From Microseira sp041929235 (lineage in GTDB: Bacteria > Cyanobacteriota > Cyanobacteriia > Cyanobacteriales > Aerosakkonemataceae): a DNA stretch of 64,000 nt. The stretch covers positions 1 to 64,000 of the forward strand of contig NZ_JBHFNP010000002.1 of the NCBI RefSeq assembly GCF_041929235.1, read 5' to 3'. A model generated the notes under the pieces. It saw only the letters and a program-made list of their open reading frames with translations. It did no database searches and had not been told where the DNA came from. Below are positions 1-8,077 of this stretch, piece by piece (position 1 is the first letter of the stretch; each line of letters begins with the position of its first letter). Made by a program: the position numbers and the translations under genes.

Positions 1-182
1 TCACACTCAACTTTCTGTTGATGATGCTATTTGCTAACAGGTAGAAAGGTTGAGTTTTGATTAATTAAAATTTAATATACAGCTTTTTTTGAGCCAGCAT
101 CAATATGGCTTGATGTCAATTTATTGGCGTCTATTTACTCTTAAGAGCGATTTCCCCATCCACAGCAAGTGTTTGATTACCC

Positions 183-222
183 CAGGCCGATAGTTTTTCG
201 TTAACGAAAAACTATCGGCCTG
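183..222. repeat. 40-bp perfect palindrome
   Basis: Eighteen bases are repeated exactly in inverted orientation around a TTAA centre (arms start CAGGCCGATAG). No T-run follows on either side, so it does not look like an intrinsic terminator. The 1-503 stretch shows no convincing gene; this palindrome is its only clear structure. Confidence 0.85.
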
Positions 223-503
223 CCATAAAGGGTTCCTAGAGTCCAATTTCTCTAACTCCCTGCCAAATGAGCGAACCGTAAGTCAGTTAAGTAATCCTTG
301 ATCTCCTCAAATCTATAGAGGTAGCTTGACCTCAGTAATTCTACCGCTCTTGTCCCCAGATTTATCCCTCCTTAATATATCTAAAGATAATTTTTCTGTA
401 AAAACACTGAGAAACAGGTTGCATACTGGGAGAACTTATGCCAACATGGCTGTAATACAGAAGGGCATTCGTTTTTAATATCCCTATTTCTACTACTTTT
501 ATT

Positions 504-1775
504 ATGCAAGAAGTGAGACCCATGAATACAAATCTAAGTAATGGTGTTGCTCAAATAGAGGTGGGAAATCAACGATTTTTTAACAATGGTTTTATTAAAA
601 CGGCTATGGCAATTGGGTTAATAGCTACTATAGGGTTATCAACAGTTAATAACTACGGGTTATCATGGGATGAGCCTCTCTACATAAAAAATGTCCTGTG
701 GAACTACGAGTTAATCGCTCGAAAGAAACCCCTGCCAACGCAACCCGATAATATTCAATACTACGGTGTTGTATTAGATGTTGCTGCTGAAACATTATAC
801 CAATTGAAAAACGGTATAGACAGTCGAATAGAAATTAATGGGGATAGAGTGGCGTTCAAACATGTAATAACGTTTTTATTTTCTCTTTTAGCCTATGTAT
901 CAGTAGCAGGGAATGTGGGCATTTTTTGTGGATCCGAGTACCCATGGCTAGGGGCTATTACTCTAGCACTTTTTCCGGGTTTTTGGGGACATAGCTTCTT
1001 CAACCCAAAGGATCTCCCATTTGCGGTTCTGTTCACTTTGTCTACCTGGATGGGAGCCTATTTAGTCGAGGGTTACTCGAAATTAAATGAAAAAGTCAAA
1101 ATTGGATTTAACCGCTTTAGTATAACTTCAATTTTATTTGGGTTTTTGGTAGGATTGCTTACGATTGCTAGGATTGGAGGATTTGTTTTCCTGGGATTTA
1201 TTCCATTCACTTATATAGTAACCAGAGTGGGAACAGGAAAAATAAATAGAGATACATATAAAAATATTTTTATCGGCTGGATATTGATATTTATATCTTG
1301 GGCAATTGTGACCACCGTATGTCATCCTGTATCTTGGTCAAATCCTGTGGGATGGTTTTTGGAAACGGTCAAATATCACTCTAAACATGGTTGGTCAGGA
1401 ACGGTTTTATTTGATGGTAAATTTATCTTAGGTAGCCAATTGCCTTGGTATTATCTTCCCCGGATAGTTACTATAACTGTCCCAGAAATATTTCTATTAC
1501 TTTTTATTATTGGGTTAGGTTTAAGCGTCTACAAATATTCCCAATTCTCGAATTTACAAAAGGCTTGTTTAATCTTGGTATTACTGCAAATTTTCTCCCT
1601 GTCAATCTATGCGGTCGTTAAGGGTTCAACCCTGTACGACGGGATGCGCCAGTTTCTGTTTATTTTGCCCGGAATTGCTGCCATTTCCGCGACTTCAATA
1701 GCTTGGTTATGGAAAAAATATAAGGGCAAATTTATTCGATTTTTTGGACTGGTTTTGATGATTATTTTATGTTGA
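504..1775 (+). CDS. Membrane glycosyltransferase-like protein, N-terminal part (interrupted by in-frame TGA)
   Basis: This encodes 423 residues with about ten hydrophobic segments. A short loop after the first membrane segment carries SWDEP, like the acidic lumenal loop of lipid-linked-sugar (GT-C type) transferases. Such enzymes move a sugar from a polyprenyl carrier to an acceptor on the outer face of the membrane; family membership is inferred from topology and the SWDEP motif only. A second ATG at 522 is an equally plausible start. The frame stops at TGA 1773-1775, but the same frame resumes at once and continues to 2192 with what looks like the missing C-terminal domain. The gene therefore seems to be one ORF of about 560 codons broken by one nonsense codon. 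It is AT-rich compared with its neighbours. Confidence 0.6.
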   Translation: MQEVRPMNTNLSNGVAQIEVGNQRFFNNGFIKTAMAIGLIATIGLSTVNNYGLSWDEPLYIKNVLWNYELIARKKPLPTQPDNIQYYGVVLDVAAETLYQLKNGIDSRIEINGDRVAFKHVITFLFSLLAYVSVAGNVGIFCGSEYPWLGAITLALFPGFWGHSFFNPKDLPFAVLFTLSTWMGAYLVEGYSKLNEKVKIGFNRFSITSILFGFLVGLLTIARIGGFVFLGFIPFTYIVTRVGTGKINRDTYKNIFIGWILIFISWAIVTTVCHPVSWSNPVGWFLETVKYHSKHGWSGTVLFDGKFILGSQLPWYYLPRIVTITVPEIFLLLFIIGLGLSVYKYSQFSNLQKACLILVLLQIFSLSIYAVVKGSTLYDGMRQFLFILPGIAAISATSIAWLWKKYKGKFIRFFGLVLMIILC

Positions 1776-1790
1776 CATATCGGCTTCGAC

Positions 1791-2192
1791 ATGATAAATA
1801 TTCATCCCTATGAATACATCTATTTTAATCGTTTATCTGGGGGTTTGATAGGAGCCTATAATCGATATGAAACCGAATATTGGGGATTGAGTCTCCGTGA
1901 GGCTATGGAGTGGGTTAATCAGAATAGCAAGACGGGGAAGCAGGTGCTAGTTGCCGGACCTTTGGATTCAGCCAAAATATTTGCTAAACCTGGTATTAGT
2001 GTAAAGGAAGCAAAATTAATTGCTAAACCTGGTAGTGGTGTCGGAGAAGTTAAGGAATCAAATATTTCTAAGCCAGATTACTATTTGGCAATTCCAAGAT
2101 GGAATCTACAAAAAGCTTTCCCTGAGTGTCAGGAAGTTTATCAGGTGGTCAGGCAAGCTGTTCCCTTGACAATTGTTAAACAATGTGAGTGA
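1791..2192 (+). CDS. C-terminal part of the split membrane glycosyltransferase-like protein
   Basis: This is in the same frame as the ORF ending at 1775; the open frame in fact begins at 1776, directly after the TGA. The first ATG gives 133 residues starting with HPYEYIYFN, which fits the soluble domain after the last membrane helix of such transferases, followed by WGLSLREAMEW. No ribosome binding site precedes 1791, so independent translation is doubtful. It contains a small internal repeat (AKPGISV, then AKPGSGV). Most likely it is the detached end of the preceding gene, made only by readthrough, or the TGA is a sequencing error. Confidence 0.55.
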   Translation: MINIHPYEYIYFNRLSGGLIGAYNRYETEYWGLSLREAMEWVNQNSKTGKQVLVAGPLDSAKIFAKPGISVKEAKLIAKPGSGVGEVKESNISKPDYYLAIPRWNLQKAFPECQEVYQVVRQAVPLTIVKQCE

Positions 2193-2225
2193 AAAAGCAG
2201 CTGGGATTTGAGATTTAAATTGCTC

Positions 2226-2999
2226 CTAAGTTCGTCGGTGAACCAGTGTTGCAGTTGCTTGGTCGGTTGGGACGAGCAACACCTCGCTAATATTAACGTG
2301 GGCGGGACGGGTGGCGCAGAAAAAGACTACATCTGCCACATCATCTGGGGTTAAAGGTGTGAGTCCTTGGTATACTTTTTTAGCGCGCTCGCTATCTCCA
2401 TGAAATCGCACTTGAGAGAATTCGGTTTCCACTAAACCGGGGTCTACAGAAGTCACGCGCACGGGAGTTCCTAAAAGGTCTTGTTTTAATCCTTCAGAAA
2501 TCGCCCTAACCGCAGCTTTAGAGGCACAATAAACATTACCGCCTGGGTAAGTTTGATGTCCGGCAATCGAACCAATATTAACCACGTGGCCTTTACCGCG
2601 ACTGACCATTCCCGGTACGATATAGCGGGTGAGATAAAGCAAGCCTTTAATATTGGTATCGATCATTTCTTCCCAGTCTTGGAAATCCCCTTCGTGGAGT
2701 TTATCTAATCCGCGACTCAGACCGGCATTATTAATCAGAATGTCGATATTAGACCAAGATTCTGGCAGGGATTGTAAGGCAGATTCTACAGCGTTGCGCT
2801 GGCGCACATCTAACTGCAACAAATAAGTCTCGCAGGAAAACTCTTTCCCCAGTTGGTCGGCGAATTGTTCCAATCGTTCTTGGCGGCGCGCTGCCAAAAT
2901 TAATTTGGCACCCGCTTGAGCAAATAGCTTGGCACAGGAAGCGCCAATACCGCTACTCGCACCTGTAATTAGAACGATTTGATCTTGAATTGAAATCAT
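2226..2999 (-). CDS. SDR-family NAD(P)-dependent oxidoreductase
   Basis: This is a classical short-chain dehydrogenase of 257 residues, the usual length. The Rossmann cofactor motif TGASSGIG is at residues 12-19, NNAG at 90-93, and the catalytic Ser144, Tyr157 and Lys161 (YCASK) are in place. The PGLVETEF stretch after the active site is typical of the YdfG/serine 3-dehydrogenase-like group, which oxidises or reduces small hydroxy acids and aldehydes. The substrate cannot be told from sequence. Basic residues (ARRQER) after the second strand favour NADP(H). The gene stands alone, and its upstream side carries an STRR block. Confidence 0.9.
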   Translation of the reverse strand: MISIQDQIVLITGASSGIGASCAKLFAQAGAKLILAARRQERLEQFADQLGKEFSCETYLLQLDVRQRNAVESALQSLPESWSNIDILINNAGLSRGLDKLHEGDFQDWEEMIDTNIKGLLYLTRYIVPGMVSRGKGHVVNIGSIAGHQTYPGGNVYCASKAAVRAISEGLKQDLLGTPVRVTSVDPGLVETEFSQVRFHGDSERAKKVYQGLTPLTPDDVADVVFFCATRPAHVNISEVLLVPTDQATATLVHRRT

Positions 3000-3008
3000 G
3001 TTGATTGG

Positions 3009-3034
3009 GTAATTGCTAATTGCTAATTGCTAAT
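3009..3034. repeat. STRR heptamer block (TAATTGC units)
   Basis: About three and a half tandem copies of a 7-bp unit lie just upstream of the SDR gene. This is the cyanobacterial short tandemly repeated repetitive (STRR) type found in many gaps of this window. Confidence 0.8.
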
Positions 3035-3134
3035 GGGGCATCGGTAATTTTGACTCGCTAAAAGGGGCGGTTAACGTTGGAGTTTAACGATTGTTGGTAA
3101 AACCCGCCCCGACATTGCTCACCTGCACGAGGTG

Positions 3135-4022
3135 CTAACTCGCACCACCAGAGGGACGATTTTGCTCGCGAGTCGGACGGGTGCGAGGATTGGATGGGCG
3201 ATTTTGCTGACGAGTGGGGCGAGCAGTGCCTTCTACTTGCAGGCGTTGGGTGACGATCGTCATACCATCTGCTCGTACCAGAACCGCTGATATCCAGTAT
3301 TTACCGGCGTTATTGGGTGCGCGACCCTGTTTAAAAATTCCCCCTGCCGCCAGGGGTTCTAATTGTACCTGGGTGGGGTTTAAATAACCTTGGGCCGTGA
3401 TAGATTCTTGTAAAGCTGCGCCGACTAGCACGTCGTCGCCCAGGGGTTCTCTGACAACGGCATCAAAGGTAAAGTCCTGTCCGGCGCGGACTGTTTCTGG
3501 TAATTTTATCTCGACGTTGGGGGGCTTTTCGCCGGAAGTTAGCTGAGTGCGTTCGGCTAAAATTTCCTGGCGGGCGATTTTTTGGTTTTCCAACCGCTGC
3601 CGCGAGCGGATGGTAGAGTTGAAAGTCCAGTCTCTGCCGTCAATGGCTTGGGTGCCGGTAATTTGGGTCACGGTAACGGCTAAAATTGCCCCGGTGCGAT
3701 CGCGTTCCCAAGATTCCAGCGAGGTACGATATTGCAATTGGGGATAGCGCTGCCAAAGTTGACCTAGCGCTTTTTCCATGTTTTGGCGATTTAAGCCATC
3801 GCTATTGCTAAAATTTGGGCTGTACAACTGCATCACCCCTTGCACGTCTCGACGATTTGCGGCGGCGTCGATTTGCGATAATGCGTTTTTCAATTCAGGA
3901 GGCGCGGTGTCGGGAGTCGCTGCTAAAGCAGAGTTTCCACCCGTTGATAACCCTAGCGCCGTTACCAAAATTATGGCTAATCTGGGGGCAGCGCCTGGGA
4001 ATAATTTGAGAGAATAGTGCAT
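3135..4022 (-). CDS. Secreted NTF2-like domain protein
   Basis: This encodes 295 residues. Residues 1-34 form a signal peptide with a hydrophobic core and an AxA-type end (SALAA), so export to the periplasm or beyond is likely. Residues about 40-155 resemble an NTF2/SnoaL-like cone (QIDAAANRRDVQGVMQLY near its start), a fold that binds small ligands or only scaffolds. Residues 165-265 look like a second beta-rich, Ig-like domain. The tail is a low-complexity Arg/Pro/Asn/Thr stretch with two similar TR..NRP repeats. No catalytic residues can be named. It is a single gene divergent from the murG side. The NTF2 assignment is moderately sure; the function is unknown. Confidence 0.6.
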   Translation of the reverse strand: MHYSLKLFPGAAPRLAIILVTALGLSTGGNSALAATPDTAPPELKNALSQIDAAANRRDVQGVMQLYSPNFSNSDGLNRQNMEKALGQLWQRYPQLQYRTSLESWERDRTGAILAVTVTQITGTQAIDGRDWTFNSTIRSRQRLENQKIARQEILAERTQLTSGEKPPNVEIKLPETVRAGQDFTFDAVVREPLGDDVLVGAALQESITAQGYLNPTQVQLEPLAAGGIFKQGRAPNNAGKYWISAVLVRADGMTIVTQRLQVEGTARPTRQQNRPSNPRTRPTREQNRPSGGAS

Positions 4023-4065
4023 CGGTGATATTTTTAGAGTCAGGTTAAAAGTTTAGCTAATTCGG

Positions 4066-4534
4066 GCAGAAGCCTCACACATACCCGATAGGGAGGCGTT
4101 GAGATGAATGCCCGGGCAAAAACGAAACGCCCCTTGACTATATCAAACCGCAGGATTGACCAGGAGAGGGGTAGCCCTTGTTTTTGCCCGTCTCCGTGAT
4201 ATTATGCAGATATCCCGAACCCCTAGTTGGGACAGAGGAGTAGCCGTGGTGGGCGAACCGCTCAAAGGGGAATCAAAAAGGCTAGACACCACACTGGGAT
4301 TGGAAATGAATGCCGTAGTTTCCCTAAAAAAGTCCCCAAATCAACAAGTTTTCTGCCTGCGGAAGGCGGGCAGCTGCCTGGGTTCCAGCATTGATTGGAT
4401 AAAGGAGGAATCTCCTCGAGACGCTGTGATTGACCATCATCGGGCCCGTGTCCCGAACTCTGTTCCCAACGTGGCAACGGCGAGTGAGACAGGAAGCCTA
4501 CTGTGTACGCGAAGCGTCAATGTAGGTAATTCAC
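4066..4534 (+). mobile_element. TnpB-less IS200/IS605-like 3'-end element (copy A)
   Basis: This GC-rich, highly structured segment fills the gap before murG. It opens with GCAGAAGCCTC, a short hairpin and GAGATGAATGC, and closes with a stem (CCTAC/GTAGG) followed by GGTAATTCAC at 4525-4534. Copies at 12010-12385 (minus) and 48076-48519 share the same beginning and a matching terminal stem with different but paired bases. That layout resembles the reRNA/omegaRNA and right end of cyanobacterial IS200/IS605 TnpB elements, yet there is no tnpB here. A 132-codon open frame across it (4156-4554) has no recognisable protein features and is not called. Identity is by pattern only. Confidence 0.5.
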
Positions 4535-4553
4535 TATCGCTCGTTCTGGTTTG

Positions 4554-5666
4554 ATGCTAGCTGAGAAACAAAGTTTAACTACGCCAGTGACTGTGAAAAA
4601 ATCGACTGTAGCGCCGCTGCGCTTGCTGATTGCTGCTAGCGGTACGGGGGGGCATCTATTTCCCGCGCTCGCAACTGCCGAACAACTGCCAGATTACCAA
4701 ATTCAGTGGCTCGGCGTTCCCCATCGCTTAGAAAAAGACCTCGTTCCATCTAAATATCCCCTCAAGACGATTGCTTTAGAAGGGTTTCAAAAGCGCTTTG
4801 GATTGGGGACTCTGCGTATTATCACCCGGTTTATCGCGGCGATTTGGACTTGTCGCCGACTGCTCAAACAAGGAAAATTTCAAGGTGTATTTACCACCGG
4901 CGGGTATATTGCGGCACCTGCGATTATTGCGGCGCGCAGTCTCAATTTACCCGCAATCCTCCACGAGTCCAACGCCCTACCGGGTAAAGTCACCCGCTTC
5001 TTGAGTCCATTTTGTACTACCGTCGCCATCGGATTTCCAGCGGCAGCGAAGTATTTACCCCGTGGCAAAACTGTTTGTACGGGTACCCCCGTGCGCCAGC
5101 AATTCCTTTCACCCCAAAACCACGATCTGCCGATTCCAGACAAGGTTCCCATTATCATAGTTTTTGGCGGAAGTCAAGGGGCGGTTGCAATTAATCAAAT
5201 GGTGCGTCAAGCTGCGCCAGCTTGGTTTGAGGCGGGTGCGTGGGTGGTGCATCTAACGGGAGATAAAGATGCGGAAGCGGGAAGTTTGCAACATCCGCAA
5301 TATATTTGTCTGCCGTTTTACGATAATATGGCGGGATTGTTGCAACGGGCGAATTTAGCGATTAGTCGGGCGGGCGCGGGTTCGCTAACTGAATTGGCGA
5401 TAACGGGGACGCCAGCAATTTTGATTCCCTATCCGTTTGCGGCGGAAGATCATCAAAGTTTTAATGCCAAGGTGTTTGGAGATGTGGGTGCGGCATTGGT
5501 ATTTAAGCAATCGGAATTGACGGCGGAGGTTTTGAAAACAAAGGTATTGAGTTTGTTGGAAACGCCGGAAGAATTGGCAAAAATGGCGCAAAATGCGGCA
5601 AGTCTCGCGGTTAGAGATAGTGGGGAAAGGTTGGCACAGTTGCTGCGAGAATTATTGGAGAATTGA
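4554..5666 (+). CDS. murG: UDP-N-acetylglucosamine--N-acetylmuramyl-(pentapeptide) pyrophosphoryl-undecaprenol GlcNAc transferase MurG
   Basis: MurG adds GlcNAc from UDP-GlcNAc to lipid I, giving lipid II on the inner face of the membrane, the last cytoplasmic step of peptidoglycan synthesis. The 370 residues show the GT28 signature: SGTGGH at residues 29-34 in the glycine-rich loop, the second-domain loop FGGSQGA, and the UDP-GlcNAc-binding ISRAGAGSLTEL followed by PYPFAAEDHQ. An in-frame TTG lies directly before the ATG. A 20-residue N-terminal extension precedes the fold. The upstream region is occupied by the repeat element ending at 4534, so only 19 bp separate that element from the start codon. 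Confidence 0.95.
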   Translation: MLAEKQSLTTPVTVKKSTVAPLRLLIAASGTGGHLFPALATAEQLPDYQIQWLGVPHRLEKDLVPSKYPLKTIALEGFQKRFGLGTLRIITRFIAAIWTCRRLLKQGKFQGVFTTGGYIAAPAIIAARSLNLPAILHESNALPGKVTRFLSPFCTTVAIGFPAAAKYLPRGKTVCTGTPVRQQFLSPQNHDLPIPDKVPIIIVFGGSQGAVAINQMVRQAAPAWFEAGAWVVHLTGDKDAEAGSLQHPQYICLPFYDNMAGLLQRANLAISRAGAGSLTELAITGTPAILIPYPFAAEDHQSFNAKVFGDVGAALVFKQSELTAEVLKTKVLSLLETPEELAKMAQNAASLAVRDSGERLAQLLRELLEN

Positions 5667-5966
5667 ACCGCCAAGACGCCAAGAACGCCAAGGAAGAGGA
5701 GGGAGGGGAGAGGGATGTAGGGGCAAGGCGGGAGAAAACCTTCTCGTTAAGGGCAAAGCTTATTTATGCCGTGCCCCTACAATACCAGCGCAACCATTGG
5801 CGAGTGATGCCGTTATACTCGCCTTGCCACAAGCCTAATCCTAACTCGATTTCGGGGTGCAATACAAAATTGTAGGGGCACGGCAAGAGAAAAACTTTGA
5901 GAAATGCGACAAAACTTATTGCTGCCGTGCCCCTACCCACCGTTGATTAAGCTGGCAAATTTCTGA
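5667..5966. repeat. Intergenic repeats between murG and txlA
   Basis: This 300-bp gap holds no gene. It opens with a GACGCCAAGAACGCCAAGG tandem-like tract (CCAAGACG/CCAAGAACG units). It also carries several copies, in both orientations, of the module GTAGGGGCACGGCA / TGCCGTGCCCCTAC, which also occurs at about 10360-10430 and 26777-27010. Confidence 0.7.
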
Positions 5967-6557
5967 TTAATTTACCACTTGAGCGCCATGACTGCGCGGA
6001 TCTTCACTTGCTGATTTTTTCGCGCTTACGGGTGCTTCAAATTTGGATGTTTGACCTGTTGTTTTAGCATGGGGCAATTCTTCACCGGCAACAAGTGCTG
6101 CTAAATTAGCTGCCATGATGGTGCGGGGTTGTTCGCCAATGGTTTGAGCAATTTCTGTTCCATCTTTGCCGAAAAAGACAAAATGGGGAATGCCATCGAC
6201 GCGGTAACGTGTAATTTCGGGCAGCCATTTGTCATTATCGACGTTGAGCATGACGAAATTTACCTGCTCGGCGTATTCTTGTTCTAGTTCGCCCATGTCT
6301 TTCGCCATTGCTTGACAGGTGGTACACCAATTGGCATAAAACTCCATTAGGGTTGGTTTGCCGTTGCTCATGGCGACTTCTAGGGGGGTCGAGTTTTCCG
6401 CTAGTTCGGTGAGGGTGGCGGTGTCTGTCTGGGTTCGCATTCCTAAAAATAGGGAAACGGTGAGGGCGATCGCAACCATGACAATCAACAAGTTTCTCAC
6501 TCGCGTCCCCATTGAGGTTTCCGGCTTGGCTGGCGATTGGGGTAAATTGGCAGTCAT
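5967..6557 (-). CDS. txlA: Thioredoxin-like thylakoid protein TxlA (HCF164 homologue)
   Basis: This is a membrane-anchored thiol-disulfide oxidoreductase. Residues 21-40 form one transmembrane helix. The thioredoxin domain follows with the redox motif WCTTC at residues 77-81 and a GIPHFVFF cis-Pro region. The TxlA/HCF164 family passes reducing equivalents (probably from CcdA) to the lumen for cytochrome b6f and c-type cytochrome assembly; that role is family knowledge. The C-terminal 40 residues (Lys/Ser/Ala-rich) extend beyond the thioredoxin fold. The length (196 residues) fits the family. It is transcribed towards murG from its own unit. Confidence 0.88.
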   Translation of the reverse strand: MTANLPQSPAKPETSMGTRVRNLLIVMVAIALTVSLFLGMRTQTDTATLTELAENSTPLEVAMSNGKPTLMEFYANWCTTCQAMAKDMGELEQEYAEQVNFVMLNVDNDKWLPEITRYRVDGIPHFVFFGKDGTEIAQTIGEQPRTIMAANLAALVAGEELPHAKTTGQTSKFEAPVSAKKSASEDPRSHGAQVVN

Positions 6558-6652
6558 ATGATGGATGATTTCTATCTAGTTCGTCCTTGATCTAGTGTAA
6601 AGAACTCCTCAACCCCCCTCACCCACTCTTGGGAGAGGGGGGGAAGTCTATG

Positions 6653-6848
6653 TTATTCCCCCATGAGATCGAAGGCGATCGCAAAATCTGCCATCGGCAT
6701 TACCTGCTTCAGTACGCGCAAGTGTCCCTCGGCGTGAGGAGCGATGGCGAAACCGCCCAACGGTGATACGCTGCAAGTTAGGTAATAAGCGGACAATTAT
6801 CCAAGGGAAAAGTCGCGCTCTTTGAGCGCTGTTGTGAATGTCGGTCAT
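6653..6848 (-). pseudogene. Small conserved-looking gene broken by a frameshift
   Basis: From ATG 6848 the frame reads MTDIHN...LFPWIIVRLLPNLQ...RFRHRS, preceded by AAGGATAAAACG, a reasonable ribosome site. After the RHRS codons this frame becomes an Arg-rich, unnatural sequence. Shifting frame there gives HLRVLKQVMPMADFAIAFDL and a stop at 6653-6655. The two halves together look like one protein of about 64 residues, so a one-base-type frameshift is the likely explanation. I do not recognise the family. It could also be a sequencing error. Confidence 0.5.
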
Positions 6849-6880
6849 CGTTTTATCCTTGTATTAGTTGTGTTTAGTCG

Positions 6881-6911
6881 GGGCGATCGCACTCCCATGC
6901 GATCGCCCTTT
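6881..6911 (+). terminator. Hairpin with HIP1 sequences in both arms
   Basis: A perfect 10-bp stem (GGGCGATCGC/GCGATCGCCC) with an 8-base loop is followed by TTT. The T-run is short, so terminator function is uncertain. Each arm contains a HIP1 octamer. Confidence 0.4.
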
Positions 6912-7035
6912 CTGCGAACAGGACAGTCCATCGCCACCCTGACCAGGAGGCGGGGCGGTCTTTTTGTGTTGTTTACGTCCATAAGCTTACTTATGAATCT
7001 GCTTCTATTCAATAAGTATGCTTAGCTCAATTAAG

Positions 7036-7326
7036 ATGTCTAAAAAGAAACAATCAAACTCAGAAGATATACCACCCCTACGACGATTAAGAGAGGAGGC
7101 AGGCTTAACTCAAGCAGGACTAGCAAAGCAAATTCCGGATAAGACAAGGAGAAAGACTTTAACGCAAGCAGCTATCAGTAGATGGGAAAGCGGCGAAGAT
7201 GAGCCAGAGTTAACGGTTGTTCAAATGAAAGCTCTATGCCGCGCTTTAGGGAAGTCACTCGAAGAACTGCCGGATGACTTTGGCGCACCAAGGCAATCAA
7301 AATCCAACGTTGTGACTAATGAGTAA
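7036..7326 (+). CDS. XRE-family helix-turn-helix regulator
   Basis: This is a 96-residue cytoplasmic DNA-binding protein. The HTH_XRE domain (residues about 14-75) includes LRRLREEAGLTQAGLAKQI and the recognition helix region AAISRWESGEDEPEL. This is the type of small single-domain repressor seen in toxin-antitoxin pairs and mobile regions. The ATG at 7036 is preferred over the first in-frame ATG at 7018 because homology-like sequence starts at MSKKKQ, matching the duplicated copy that follows. Its stop overlaps the next ATG (TAATG at 7324-7328). No toxin partner is visible; the downstream gene is a broken copy of itself. Confidence 0.8.
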   Translation: MSKKKQSNSEDIPPLRRLREEAGLTQAGLAKQIPDKTRRKTLTQAAISRWESGEDEPELTVVQMKALCRALGKSLEELPDDFGAPRQSKSNVVTNE

Positions 7327-7596
7327 TGTCAAAAAAAAAACAATACACCCTGGAAGATATACCAGTCCTACGACGATTGAGACAAGCAGCTATCAGAGCT
7401 AGCTAAGCAAATTCCAGATAAAACTAGGAAAAAGACTTTGACTCAGCAAGCAATTAGCCGATGGGAAAGTGGAGAAGATGAACTAGAGCTAACCATCGCT
7501 CAAACGAAAGCACTCTGTCGCGCCTTGGGAAAGTCGCTTGAAGAAATACCCGATGATTTGGGGCCACCTTCGCCTTCGCCTCAAGCCGAAAACTGA
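7326..7596 (+). pseudogene. Degenerate tandem copy of the XRE regulator
   Basis: It begins MSKKKQ...LEDIPVLRRLRQ like the gene before it. A short deletion in the first HTH helix then shifts the frame and gives a stop after 26 codons. In the shifted frame the rest is intact to TGA 7594-7596: ELAKQIPDKTRKKTLTQQ, AISRWESGEDELEL, CRALGKSLEEIPDDLG. It has diverged from its parent by many substitutions, so the duplication is not recent. It is presumably non-functional. Confidence 0.8.
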
Positions 7597-7950
7597 GCGA
7601 TCGCGGCACTCACTTTGACTCGCGAGATGGGAGTATATTTAAACAAGCTGGTACTAGCGATGGGACTGGATAGTAAAGGTATTCCCGACTACATATCGCC
7701 CATGCGATCGCACCGGGATAACGATTGAAAATGCCTAGTTAAGCAGCGTTGACTGTTGCCAAAAGTCTTGTGGACTTTTGTCAAAGGCGAACACCAATTT
7801 AATTGATAAACTTGTGGCAGGGCAAATTAATCTGCATCCGGGTTAAAATCGCGTTCCTGGACACAAGGTGCTTACCCAGATGCTTGCCCGAGTACAGATA
7901 AGAATTGTTGTGGTGCTATCTGTGAGCAACCGCCCAGAGAGTGAATCAAA

Positions 7951-8061
7951 ATGGAGAACGAACAGGAACTTCAAAGGTTAGCGACTCAAGCGCCACATCG
8001 GTTACAGTGGCTAACGCCAGCCCATCCTCCCCAGTATGATAACTACAAAGAGCGGAATTAA
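7951..8061 (+). CDS. Short ORF of 36 codons, possible truncated gene start
   Basis: This ORF reads MENEQELQRLATQAPHRLQW and ends at TAA 8059-8061. It overlaps nothing, but it could be the remaining 5' end of a longer gene cut by rearrangement, in keeping with the decayed genes around it. No family is recognised. The rest of the gap 7597-8077 shows only a small hairpin (CAAAAGTC...GACTTTTG near 7760) and a few HIP1-like sites. Confidence 0.2.
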   Translation: MENEQELQRLATQAPHRLQWLTPAHPPQYDNYKERN

Positions 8062-8077
8062 TCATAACAATACATCT

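Noticed and set aside
1773..1775. Selenocysteine at the TGA
   Set aside because: No SECIS-like hairpin follows the codon, the protein type is not a selenoprotein, and no selenium genes are seen.
4156..4554. 132-codon open frame in front of murG
   Set aside because: It lies across the hairpin-rich element A, shows no domain, and its end overlaps the murG start; best explained by GC-rich structure.
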